NCBI GenBank assembly: GCA_963848375.1
Contig: CAWKDK010000018.1
Coordinates: 682,001 to 746,000 of the forward strand
DNA: 64,000 nt
DNA from: JAJPJE01 sp963848375
Lineage (GTDB): Bacteria; Acidobacteriota; Terriglobia; Terriglobales; Acidobacteriaceae
Direction: 5' to 3'
This document shows, piece after piece, positions 32,869 to 41,278 of the stretch. Each line of letters begins with the position of its first letter. Positions within the stretch are counted from its first letter, which is position 1. Below the pieces are notes generated by a model. It saw only the letters and a list, made by a program, of their open reading frames with translations. It was not told the DNA's origin and searched no databases. Both the position numbers and the translations under genes were made by a program.

Positions 32869-33523
32869 ATGACTGAGGCTCCGGCGATACAAAGCTTTTT
32901 TCTGAATGGTCCGGCGGGACGGCTGGAAGCCATACTGAATCGAGGGAGCGCCGACGCGCAGTATGCGGCCGTCGTGTGCCATCCGCATCCGATGTTCGGC
33001 GGGACCATGCACAACAAGGTCGTATTTCATGCGATGAAGGCGCTGAATCACTTTGGATTTCCTGTCCTGCGATTTAATTTTCGTGGCGCTGGTCTGAGCG
33101 AGGGCGTGCATGCGGAAGGCGATGGCGAAAGGGACGACGTTCGAGCTGCGCTCGACTGGTTGGCAAAGGAGTATCGGTTGCCGATTATCTTTGCCGGATT
33201 TTCGTTCGGAGCGGCGGTAGGAATGCGGGTGGCCTGCCCGGACGAGGACGTGCAGGCGATCATCGCGTTGGGCACACCCGTGCAGGCTGATAACCGTACG
33301 TATGGGTATGAGTTCCTGACAGAGTGTTCGAAACCGAAGCTGTTTTGTAGCGGGGATCACGACCAGTTTGCGCCGGCAGAGGCTTTGAAAGAAGCTAGTT
33401 GCGGGGGCGGCGGATCCCAAGCAGCTTGTCCTGATTGGTGATGGAGACCACTTCTTTGCGGGGCACCTGGCGGAAATGCGCCATCAGCTGGAGGAATGGC
33501 TCCATTCGACCCTGCAAATCTGA
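32869..33523 (+). CDS. Alpha/beta hydrolase (dienelactone-hydrolase-like), frame interrupted near 33396
   Basis: The start is at MTEAPAIQSFF, with GGAG a few bases upstream; the earlier in-frame ATG lies in non-coding repeat sequence. The fold markers are VVCHPHPMFGGTMHNKV, RFNFRGAGLSEG and the nucleophile elbow FAGFSFGAA, then LFCSGDHDQFAP. After EALKEA the frame leaves the family pattern and stops at 33441. The +1 frame restores it (DPKQLVLIGDGDHFFAGHL) and ends at 33523, giving about 218 residues and the catalytic His. It belongs to the small hydrolases often called KANL3/Tex30-like. Substrate unknown. Confidence 0.8.
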
Positions 33524-33587
33524 GAGTCCGACGTGCATCTTTGCAATGATCGAGGCAAATTAAGCTAGGGATGAGGATCAACACAGG

Positions 33588-34934
33588 ATGCCTTTAGCCG
33601 ACGAGCAAGGCGACGCAGCGCCACCGGTGCCGACTTCCGATATGCGGGCGCTGGCGCGCGAGATCTTTCTGGACACGCTGGATGAGTGCAGCGTGCCGGC
33701 CGCGTTTCAGCGCAATGTCGAGTACGACCACGGCGTATTGCGCATTGGGGAAGATCTGTACAACCTGGACTCGTACTCGCGGGTATTCGTTGTGGCAATC
33801 GGCAAAGCGGCTCACACCATGACCAATGCCCTGGTTGCGCAAGTGGGCGGACGGGTGGAGGGAGTGGTGGTGGCTCCGACCGAACCTACGCACTATCTGC
33901 ACCGGTTTACATACTTCAAGGGCGGGCATCCACTGCCGACGCAGGAGTCGGTCGCTGCGGCGCGTCATATTCTGCGGGAGCTTCAACACCTCAACGAATT
34001 CGCGCTGGTAGTTTTCCTGATCAGCGGAGGCGGCTCAGCGCTGGCGGAGAGTCCGCTGTATGAATCGATTTCACTCGAGGACCTGGTGCAGACGTACCAA
34101 ACACTGGTGCATTCGGGCGCTCCAATCAAGGAGATCAATGCGATTCGCAAGCATCTGTCGTCGTTGAAGGGAGGGCGAATGGCAGCTGCGGCAGCTCCAG
34201 CGCATCAGGCTTCAGTCCTGATTTCGGATGTTCCAGAGAATGCGCTGGACGCGCTTGCTTCCGGCCCAACGATGCCCGACTTGAGCACCACAGAAGACTG
34301 CTACCGGATCGCGGCGAAGTATGGCTTGATTGAAGGCTTGCCAGCAAGCGTCCGGGAGTTGTTCCAGCACAACGCATTGGAAGAGACGCCGAAGTCGGAT
34401 GACTGGGTATTCGTGCGCGCGCGCTGGTGGCCAATTCTTTCAAGTGCGACCGCTGCCAAGGCTGCAGCGACGAAAGCTGCCGCCCTGGGATTCGCGGTGG
34501 AGATCGATAACAGCTGCGATGACTGGGATTATGCCCAGGCGGCCGATCATCTACTGGCGAGGCTGAAGGAGTTGCGACGAGGGGCGTCGCGGGTGTGCCT
34601 GATCAGCGCAGGCGAGGTGGTCGTGCGAGTTACCGGGACGCCAGGTGTCGGGGGAAGGAACCAGCAGTTCGCGTTGTACTGCGCGGACAAGATTGCCGGT
34701 CAGAACGTAACCGTGCTGAGCGCGGGAACGGATGGGATTGACGGCAACAGCCAGGCGGCGGGAGCGATTGTGGATGGTTCGACAATGGAAAGGGCGAGGC
34801 GGCAGGAACTAGATCCTACGCAGGCCCTCGCCCGATTCAATGCTTATCCAATTTTCGAAAAGCTGGGAGACGCGGTGATTACCGGTCCAACCGGAAACAA
34901 TGTCCGCGACCTCCGCATTCTGTTAGCAAGCTGA
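33588..34934 (+). CDS. Glycerate 2-kinase (MOFRL family)
   Basis: The 448-residue protein has the DUF4147 N-terminal domain (VVAIGKAAHTMTNAL, FKGGHPLPTQES, VFLISGGGSALAE, NAIRKHLSSLKGGR) and the MOFRL C-terminal domain (GVGGRNQQFALYCADKI, VLSAGTDGIDGNSQAAGAI). These enzymes phosphorylate D-glycerate to 2-phosphoglycerate with ATP in glyoxylate or serine metabolism. It follows the hydrolase by 64 bp on the same strand but without evidence of coupling. The first 15 residues are extra to the domain. Confidence 0.93.
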   Translation: MPLADEQGDAAPPVPTSDMRALAREIFLDTLDECSVPAAFQRNVEYDHGVLRIGEDLYNLDSYSRVFVVAIGKAAHTMTNALVAQVGGRVEGVVVAPTEPTHYLHRFTYFKGGHPLPTQESVAAARHILRELQHLNEFALVVFLISGGGSALAESPLYESISLEDLVQTYQTLVHSGAPIKEINAIRKHLSSLKGGRMAAAAAPAHQASVLISDVPENALDALASGPTMPDLSTTEDCYRIAAKYGLIEGLPASVRELFQHNALEETPKSDDWVFVRARWWPILSSATAAKAAATKAAALGFAVEIDNSCDDWDYAQAADHLLARLKELRRGASRVCLISAGEVVVRVTGTPGVGGRNQQFALYCADKIAGQNVTVLSAGTDGIDGNSQAAGAIVDGSTMERARRQELDPTQALARFNAYPIFEKLGDAVITGPTGNNVRDLRILLAS

Positions 34935-34935
34935 C

Positions 34936-35223
34936 TTACGCGGCCCGACGCAGACCGCCGGTGCCGCTGGTTCGATTGCCGGCGATGAGACGGACAATCC
35001 AGGTGAGAATCACGGCTCCTAGAATCGCAACGAGAATTGTGTAAATCATCCCGCCTCGCGCCGAAAATCCCAGAGCGCTCATGATCCAGCCGCCGACGAC
35101 TGCGCCGGCAATTCCAACGATAATGTCAACGAGCGTTCCGAAGCCGGAACCGCGCATGATCTTCCCAGTTGCCCAGCCCGCGATCAGGCCGACGATAATC
35201 CACCATACGACTGCCATGTTCAT
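34936..35223 (-). CDS. GlsB/YeaQ/YmgE-type stress membrane protein
   Basis: The 95-residue protein has three hydrophobic segments with glycine pairs: WWIIVGLIAGWATGKIM, TLVDIIVGIAGAVVGGWIM and YTILVAILGAVILTWIV. This is the transglycosylase-associated (GlsB/YeaQ/YmgE) family, often induced by stress, with no proven activity. It ends one base after the convergent glycerate kinase stop. No regulatory site was recognised. Confidence 0.92.
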   Translation of the reverse strand: MNMAVVWWIIVGLIAGWATGKIMRGSGFGTLVDIIVGIAGAVVGGWIMSALGFSARGGMIYTILVAILGAVILTWIVRLIAGNRTSGTGGLRRAA

Positions 35224-35333
35224 CCCTCCGATCCAGACGGGTTCTAGGGAAATGCACCCACTGGAGCTGTATTAAGTGAGACGAGCAGGGAAGACGGCGG
35301 GTTGCCGATTCGCTTATTCACGATCCATGCACC

Positions 35334-36212
35334 TCAAAAAAGGCGGGTTATGCCCTCCTGAAGGACAAGAACACGGTCAGCAATGCCTTCGCGGAATGCG
35401 TCGGATTCCAGGCGCTCGACAGGTTCATGCACCGGCTCGTGAGAGAGGCGGAAGGTGCCATAGTGCATGGGGATCATCCAGCGCGCGCCGAGGTCGCGGA
35501 AGGCGCGAACGGCGTCTTCGGGGCTGGTATGAACATTGCGGAATGACGCGGGATGATAGGCGCCGATGGGCAGGAGCGCGATATCGGGATGAAGGCGCTG
35601 GCCAATCTCGGCAAAGCCGTCAAAGTAGGCCGTGTCACCGGCATGGTAGATGGAATTTTTGCCATGGGCGATGACATAGCCGCCAAATCCACGATGCATG
35701 TCGCGAATGATGCGGGCACCCCAGTGCTTGGAGGGAGTATGGGTGATGGTCAGACCGCGATGTCGGTATTCTTCCCACCATTCCAGTTCGACGATCTGGC
35801 GAAAGCCGAGGTCGGAAACGAGGTCGCGAACGTGGCTGGGGACGACCAGAATCGGAGCTTGTCCGAGACGGCGGCTGTGACGCGCGATGGCACGGAGAGA
35901 CGGGCGATGCAGGTGATCGAAATGAGCGTGCGAGACCAACACGATGTCGATGCGAGGCAGATCTCGAACGCGAAGGCCGGGACGGCGCAGACGTTTCAGA
36001 ACGAACAGCCAGCGAGCAAAGTTCGGATCAATGACAAGATTCTGACCACCAATTTGTAAGAAGAAGCTGGAATGACCGATAAAAGTAATTCCGGTTTGAC
36101 CGGAACGAGCCAGGACGGGAATTCGTGGCCGGCCTGTACGGGGCGTAAGCGCCGAGTGCCTGACCAGCTTAGAGAATTGTCCCGCTTTTTTGCGTAACGT
36201 AATGTTCAACAT
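35334..36212 (-). CDS. Metallo-beta-lactamase-fold hydrolase (NAPE-PLD/UlaG-like)
   Basis: The protein carries GITFIGHSSFFLQIGG at the start of the fold, the metal motif SHAHFDHL, a later His in YHAGDTAYFDG and GAYHP, and MIPMHYGTFRLSHEP. This order matches NAPE-phospholipase D and UlaG-type members, whose substrates range from phospholipids to lactones. The start at 36212 gives 292 residues; the frame stays open to an ATG at 36344 with sequence that looks like spacer. No signal peptide is apparent. It is divergent from the dehydrogenase gene. Confidence 0.87.
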   Translation of the reverse strand: MLNITLRKKAGQFSKLVRHSALTPRTGRPRIPVLARSGQTGITFIGHSSFFLQIGGQNLVIDPNFARWLFVLKRLRRPGLRVRDLPRIDIVLVSHAHFDHLHRPSLRAIARHSRRLGQAPILVVPSHVRDLVSDLGFRQIVELEWWEEYRHRGLTITHTPSKHWGARIIRDMHRGFGGYVIAHGKNSIYHAGDTAYFDGFAEIGQRLHPDIALLPIGAYHPASFRNVHTSPEDAVRAFRDLGARWMIPMHYGTFRLSHEPVHEPVERLESDAFREGIADRVLVLQEGITRLF

Positions 36213-36407
36213 CTCGTAATTTAGACGTCCTTCGTGGCGCTTCGGATTCGAAGGAACAAGCGGACAGAGTGTCCTTTCAGTTCCGGCGAATCGCTTTTCA
36301 GGATTTATAAGCAACGTGTAATAGGTTTGTTGTAATCCCTTCATTTCCTTGACTCAAGTATTAGTGTCATTTCTAATCGCCTTAGTCGGACGGGAGAAAT
36401 ACCTGAA

Positions 36408-37290
36408 ATGAGAGTAGCTTTTCTAGGCTTGGGAATCATGGGTCGGGCGATGGCCGGGAACCTGGTCAAGGCTGGCAATGAAGTGACTGTCTGGAATCGC
36501 ACTCCGGGCAAAGAGGTTGAGGGCGCGAAGACGGCGCAAACTCCCGCGGAGGCAGCACAGGGCGCAGAAGTGGTATGGATGTGTGTTGCCGATACCGATG
36601 CAGTGGAGCAAGTTCTATTCGGAGAGAACGGTGTTGACGGAGCGCTCACGCAGGGAATGTTGGTGGTGGATTCGAGCACCATTTCGCCGTCAGCGACGCT
36701 TGGGTTCGCTGAACGCGTGCGGGCGAAGGGAGCGGAGTATGTGGACGCGCCCGTGACTGGTTCGAAGATTGGAGCAGAGAGCGGGCAGTTGGTATTTATT
36801 GTGGGCGCGGAGCCCGGGGTGATCGAGAGATTACAGCCGCTTTTCAGCGCGATGGGCAAAACGACTTTGCGGATGGGCGGTACGGGTAAAGGTCAGGCGG
36901 CGAAGATTGGCATGAACCTGATGATCGCGACGATGTATGAGGGATTTGCCGAGGCGCTGGTTCTTACGTCCAAGCTGGGGGTGGAGAGCGAGAATATGTT
37001 GCAGCTCATCCAGTCCTCGATGGTTCGTTCTGGAGTTGTTGATTACAAAGCGCCATTTGTTCTTAAAGCGAGACTTCAGCCCGAACTTTCCGCTGCGCCT
37101 GATGCATAAGGATTTGAAGCTGATGCTGGATGCCGCACGGGAGCAGCGCGTGAAGCTGCCGGAATTGGAAACGGTGGAAGAGGTCTACGACATCGCGGCA
37201 GAAGAAGGATTCGGAGATCGCGATTACGCCTCGACGCTTGAACTGCTGGAGAAGTGGGCGGGCGTGGAAGTCAAGGGCAACGGCAAGTAG
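36408..37290 (+). CDS. Beta-hydroxyacid dehydrogenase (6PGDH-like), frame interrupted near 37067
   Basis: An N-terminal Rossmann motif (FLGLGIMGRAMAGNLVKAG) and the family segments DAPVTGSKIGAESGQL and GKGQAAKIGMNL (catalytic Lys) identify an NAD(P)-dependent 3-hydroxyisobutyrate/succinic-semialdehyde-reductase-like enzyme. The frame departs after APFVLK and stops at 37109. The +1 frame continues the helical C-terminal domain (RDFSPNFPLRLMHKDLKLML, then FGDRDYASTLELLEKWAG) to 37290. One extra base at AAAGCGAGAC explains it. Full length would be about 293 residues, normal for the family. Confidence 0.87.
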
Positions 37291-37311
37291 GCCATTGCCC
37301 CAATCATTCCT

Positions 37312-38190
37312 CTAGGGCGTCTGCACGCGCGGGTGAGATGCCGTACTGCCATCGGTCAGCCGCAATGCCCACTTGATTGCTTCGAAATACATAGTGCGGA
37401 TATCAGGATCGTCCCACGAGTCCTGTGTATGGCCGAGCGTGGAATAGAAGACGCGGCCCTTTCCATACATCTTGCTCCAAGCCACAGCGAAGTCGTGATC
37501 CTGTCGGTGGATGCGCGGGTTGTTTGAATAATCCAACTTGCTGGCGTCGAGGCTCAATAGCACATTCACCTTGTCCCGTGACCAGTCCTTCGGTTGATAG
37601 ATCTCGTCGTACTTTACGAATTCCCTGGGAAAGTGCCGCACCGCAGGAAAGGTGGGATCTTCGTTGACGATGGGTGCCATGAAAGTCATCCACGGGTGCT
37701 GATCGAAGTATCCGCCGATCATCTCGCCATATTCCGGCCAGGTGTAATTCGTGTCGAGCGCTGCGTGGATTCCGACAAAGCCCTTGCCATCATCGTGGAT
37801 AAACGACTGGAAGTCCTGTTTCTGGCTGGCGTCGAGGGGTAGCTCTCCGGTGGTGCTGGTGAAGACCACGACGTCGAAGTAGTTCAGGTTCTTTCCGTTC
37901 AGGGGCAGATCCTTTTTCGTGAGCGGCTTGGTATCGGTCCGCATTTCTGTGTCCCAGAGACCGCTGCTTTTCCCCATGGTGTAGATCGCATCCATGGCGG
38001 CGGACACTGACTCGTGTTCCCAACCTTTGGTCTCGCCGATGACTAGCACATGCTTGCGATGGACAGAGTCGCTATGGGGCGGAGGAGGCAGTGTTTCGTT
38101 GCCCGATTGTGCCAGCGCCAGGTTGACGAGAGGGAGACAGAAGATGAGAACAGTCAGTAGCCGAAAAAAAGCCTTGCGATGGGACGCCAA
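37312..38190 (-). CDS. Secreted ThuA-domain protein
   Basis: The start is set at TTG 38190, which has GGAGGAG five bases upstream and is followed by a clear signal peptide (FFRLLTVLIFCLPLVNLALA). Upstream in-frame sequence overlaps the promoter of the divergent kinase and looks non-coding. The mature part is a ThuA (trehalose-utilisation-like, glutamine-amidotransferase-like) domain: HVLVIGETKGWEHESV, VVVFTSTTGELPL, GKGFVGIHAALDTNY, and GKGRVFYSTLGHTQDSW. Such proteins act on sugars outside the cytoplasm, though the reaction is unclear. It lies 22 bp from the convergent dehydrogenase. Confidence 0.87.
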   Translation of the reverse strand: MASHRKAFFRLLTVLIFCLPLVNLALAQSGNETLPPPPHSDSVHRKHVLVIGETKGWEHESVSAAMDAIYTMGKSSGLWDTEMRTDTKPLTKKDLPLNGKNLNYFDVVVFTSTTGELPLDASQKQDFQSFIHDDGKGFVGIHAALDTNYTWPEYGEMIGGYFDQHPWMTFMAPIVNEDPTFPAVRHFPREFVKYDEIYQPKDWSRDKVNVLLSLDASKLDYSNNPRIHRQDHDFAVAWSKMYGKGRVFYSTLGHTQDSWDDPDIRTMYFEAIKWALRLTDGSTASHPRVQTP

Positions 38191-38334
38191 AGGAACTCCT
38201 CCGTGATTGCCGGGAATTACACCGCGAGGAGTATACGTGAGGAGAACTTCGTAGGCCTCAATAAGCTTGCGCAAAGGGCTGCGTTCGCAATCTCGCGGAG
38301 CTGGTAATGAGGGACATATGTCGAGCCGTGTTCG

Positions 38335-38363
38335 TTGACTGGGTAGAAGGTCATCCGTAAGAT
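38335..38363 (+). promoter_or_regulatory. Sigma-70-type promoter of the kinase-TPR gene
   Basis: TTGACT (38335-38340), a 17-bp spacer, then TAAGAT (38358-38363). Transcription would begin near 38370, about 23 bases before the ATG at 38393, with AAGGGG in between as a weak ribosome binding site. Confidence 0.6.
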
Positions 38364-38392
38364 GAAGCCACTTAAGGGGCGCTCTTTTTTTC

Positions 38393-40867
38393 ATGATCGG
38401 TCGAACGATCTCGCACTACCGCATTGTTGAGAAGCTTGGCGATGGTGGCATGGGCGTGGTCTATAAGGCCGAGGACCTGACCTTGCATCGTTTTGTCGCG
38501 ATGAAGTTCCTGCCGGATGACGTTGCCAAAGATCCCCAGGCGTTGGCACGCTTCAGGCGTGAGGCTGAAGCCGCCTCGGCGCTGAACCATCCGAATATCT
38601 GCACGATTTATGAGATCGGAGAGGAAGAGGGCGAGCCATTCCTGGTAATGGAATTCCTGGATGGATCGACGCTGAAACATCGAATCGCGAATCAGCCGCT
38701 CGAAACCGAACTGATCCTGGCGCTAGGGATTGAGATCGCCGATGGGCTTGATGTGGCCCACGCGGCGGGGATCATTCACCGCGATATCAAGCCTGCCAAC
38801 ATATTCATCACGCGTCGGGGACACGCCAAAATCCTGGATTTCGGGTTGGCAAAGGTCGCGCCGGTCGTCACTTCCTCGACGCAAGTCGGATCGGGGAATA
38901 CGGTGACTGATACGAAGGATGCGCATCTCACCAGCCCCGGCTCGGCGGTTGGGACTATTGCGTACATGTCGCCAGAGCAAGTACGCGCGAAAGAGCTGGA
39001 CGCGCGCAGTGACCTGTTTTCGTTCGGAGCGGTGCTCTACGAGATGACGACGGGAACGCTGCCGTTCCGTGGAGAAAGTTCGGGAGTGGTTTTCAAGGCC
39101 ATACTGGACGCGGCTCCGACTGCGGTCGCCCGTCTTAATCCCGATGCTCCGCCGGAACTGGAACGCATCATCGATAAAGCACTGGAGAAGGACCGGAACC
39201 TGCGCTATCAGAGTGCGTCGGAGATGCGCAGCGACCTGCAGCGACTAAAGCGCGAATCAGATTCAGGACGTACTACTGCCTTTAGCTCTGGAGCAACGCC
39301 CGCTTCCCGTCGCACAGGAAAGTACGCTGCCATCGGCGTAACAGCAGCGGTAGTTGTCGCGCTGGGACTGTTTTTTGTAATCCGGCAAAGGAATGAGGTC
39401 GAGAAGCCTCCGGCTCCGCCGGTCACGCCGAGCACTGCGTCCGCGCAGCCTGCGGTACAGAGCCTGGCAGTGCTTCCTTTTCGCGATCTGTCGATGCATC
39501 CGGGAGAGGACGCCTGGGGGATTGGAATGACGGACGCGATCATCACGCGACTGGCATCGTTGCAAGGCTTGGCGGTCCGGCCCACCAGTTCCGTGCTGAA
39601 GTATGTGAAGGAGCCTATCGATCCGACGCAGGCCGCGCAGCAGTTGGGCGTCGATTCGGTTCTCGATGGCACGTATCAACGGGCCGCGGGTGTGATGCGG
39701 ATCTCGGTGCAGCTGATCGATCGCAATAAGGGGACGATGCGTTGGGCAGAGCATTACGACTTACGTGCCGGCGATATGCTGAAGTTTCAGGATGAAGTTG
39801 CGCAGAAGGTCGTAGACGGCATGCGCGTGGAACTCTCCGGGCAGGAGCAGGAGTCGCTGGCGGCGAAGCCTACCAATTCTGCGGAAGCCTACAACTTGTA
39901 TCTGCAAGCGCGCTATTACATGAACGAATACTTCATGCACTCGAATGGCGAGAGCCTTCGCCAAGGACAGCGCATTCTTCGGCAAGCGCTGGCGATCGAC
40001 CCCTCGTTCGCCGATGCCTATGCGCTGCTGTCGCGGCTGTATCTGATGGAAAGCGCAAACATTGCGGAAAACGGGGCGCAAAATCTGGTTGAAGGCGAGA
40101 AGCTGGCGCGGCGCTCACTCGAGCTGAAACCGGACTTGCTGGAAGGGCTCGTTTCGCTAGCAACGATACTTACCGAACAAGGCAAGAATATTGAGTCCAT
40201 CAAGACACTAAAGCGGGCGATGGCGCTGGCACCGAATTCGGAATGGGTCTGGGATGGTCTGGGCTACGTCTACCACTACGCAGGTCTGGACGATGAGGCT
40301 GAGAAGGCGTATCGCCGCAGTGTGGAGTTGGATCCCACTACGACGAGAATTCATTGGATGCATGCGCGCATGCTGCTGTATGTGGGTCGGGTGGCTGAGG
40401 CTGAACAGGAGATGAGGAAGGCGGTCTCGGAGAATCCGAATCAGTACAAGGCATTGGCGTTTCTGGGCGAGTTTCTTTATTACCAGGGCAAGACGGACGA
40501 GGCTGAAGCCGTCCTGAAGCGTGCCGAGGAACTAGGGCGTAACAGCGATGACGACTCGGCGCGAATCATGGCCGGATTTCTTTACGCCTCGCGCGGTGAG
40601 CGAGACAAGATTGATTCCAAGATCCTTCAGTTGCGTCCTCAGGATGTGGTGGACGGCGACGCAGCATACTGGATTGGAGGGATTCACTCCCTGCTGGGCG
40701 ATCGGGACCAGGGAATCGCCTGGTTCCGGCGGGCGGTGGATCTTGGGAACCACAATTATCCGTGGTTTCAGCGGGACAAGAACTACGACAAACTACGCGG
40801 CGATCCCGAATATCAGAAGATTATGGATAGCGTTAGGCAGCATTGGGAGGAGTACAAGAAGATATAG
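38393..40867 (+). CDS. Membrane Ser/Thr protein kinase with TolB-like and TPR regions
   Basis: Residues 8-275 are a Hanks-type kinase: GDGGMGVVYKAED loop, Lys in VAMKFL, catalytic HRDIKPAN, DFGLAK and the GTIAYMSPEQ activation region. A single membrane helix lies near 309-327 (IGVTAAVVVALGLFFV). The periplasmic part begins with a TolB/CsgG-like segment (LAVLPFRDLSMHPGEDAWG, VLDGTYQRAAG) and continues with TPR-type helices to about residue 810. This layout is common in Acidobacteria. It would phosphorylate cytoplasmic targets in response to an outside signal or partner bound by the TPRs. At 824 residues it appears complete. Confidence 0.93.
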   Translation: MIGRTISHYRIVEKLGDGGMGVVYKAEDLTLHRFVAMKFLPDDVAKDPQALARFRREAEAASALNHPNICTIYEIGEEEGEPFLVMEFLDGSTLKHRIANQPLETELILALGIEIADGLDVAHAAGIIHRDIKPANIFITRRGHAKILDFGLAKVAPVVTSSTQVGSGNTVTDTKDAHLTSPGSAVGTIAYMSPEQVRAKELDARSDLFSFGAVLYEMTTGTLPFRGESSGVVFKAILDAAPTAVARLNPDAPPELERIIDKALEKDRNLRYQSASEMRSDLQRLKRESDSGRTTAFSSGATPASRRTGKYAAIGVTAAVVVALGLFFVIRQRNEVEKPPAPPVTPSTASAQPAVQSLAVLPFRDLSMHPGEDAWGIGMTDAIITRLASLQGLAVRPTSSVLKYVKEPIDPTQAAQQLGVDSVLDGTYQRAAGVMRISVQLIDRNKGTMRWAEHYDLRAGDMLKFQDEVAQKVVDGMRVELSGQEQESLAAKPTNSAEAYNLYLQARYYMNEYFMHSNGESLRQGQRILRQALAIDPSFADAYALLSRLYLMESANIAENGAQNLVEGEKLARRSLELKPDLLEGLVSLATILTEQGKNIESIKTLKRAMALAPNSEWVWDGLGYVYHYAGLDDEAEKAYRRSVELDPTTTRIHWMHARMLLYVGRVAEAEQEMRKAVSENPNQYKALAFLGEFLYYQGKTDEAEAVLKRAEELGRNSDDDSARIMAGFLYASRGERDKIDSKILQLRPQDVVDGDAAYWIGGIHSLLGDRDQGIAWFRRAVDLGNHNYPWFQRDKNYDKLRGDPEYQKIMDSVRQHWEEYKKI

Positions 40868-40989
40868 GTGCGGGAAACCGCGCAAAATAAGCGTATAGGT
40901 GTAGTGCCTGGATATCCCAAAGAAGGGGAGAATGTGGCGTGTACTCTGGAGTGTCCCCTACGTTCGTGATTTTCCTCACCCTGAATGTG

Positions 40990-41009
40990 AGGCCTGTTCT
41001 AGGCCTTTT
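40990..41009 (+). terminator. Terminator-like hairpin after the kinase gene
   Basis: AGGCC (40990-40994) pairs with GGCCT (41002-41006) and is followed by TTTT. An outer GTGAGG/CCTCAC pairing (40987-40992, 41010-41015) competes or extends it. It lies 120 bp after the kinase stop and just before the promoter of the pyrophosphatase. Confidence 0.45.
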
Positions 41010-41040
41010 CCTCACGACCCTTTATTCTGAAAGGCTGTGT

Positions 41041-41069
41041 TTGACCCGGCTTTTGCGACATGTTATACA
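41041..41069 (+). promoter_or_regulatory. Sigma-70-type promoter of hppA
   Basis: TTGACC (41041-41046), exactly 17 bp, then TATACA (41064-41069). This is one of the best housekeeping-type promoters in the window. It predicts a start near 41076 and a leader of about 200 nt. Confidence 0.7.
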
Positions 41070-41075
41070 ATCCCG

Positions 41076-41278
41076 CTGCGTGTCGAGGACCGAACGAGTG
41101 TTCGAAGTCCGAGAATTGGGGCGGGTCCGTCTTTTCAACCGGGAAGGCCATTTTGGACTTCCTGCCGGGCATCTTCTGGTCTATGAACCGGGAAACAAAT
41201 CCTCGGCGGACCAGTGCGCCCGAACCGTCTCAGCATCAAATTTTCTTGAATTCATTGCCGCACTCTTCGGAGGACATC
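41076..41278 (+). other. Long 5' leader of hppA
   Basis: Between the promoter and the hppA ATG are about 200 bases with a nested hairpin, GGAC-GAAC/GTTC-GTCC, at about 41085-41113. The reading frame stays open through it from 41060, but codons there lack membrane-protein character and GGAGG marks the later start. It may be a regulatory leader; no riboswitch consensus was recognised. Confidence 0.4.
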
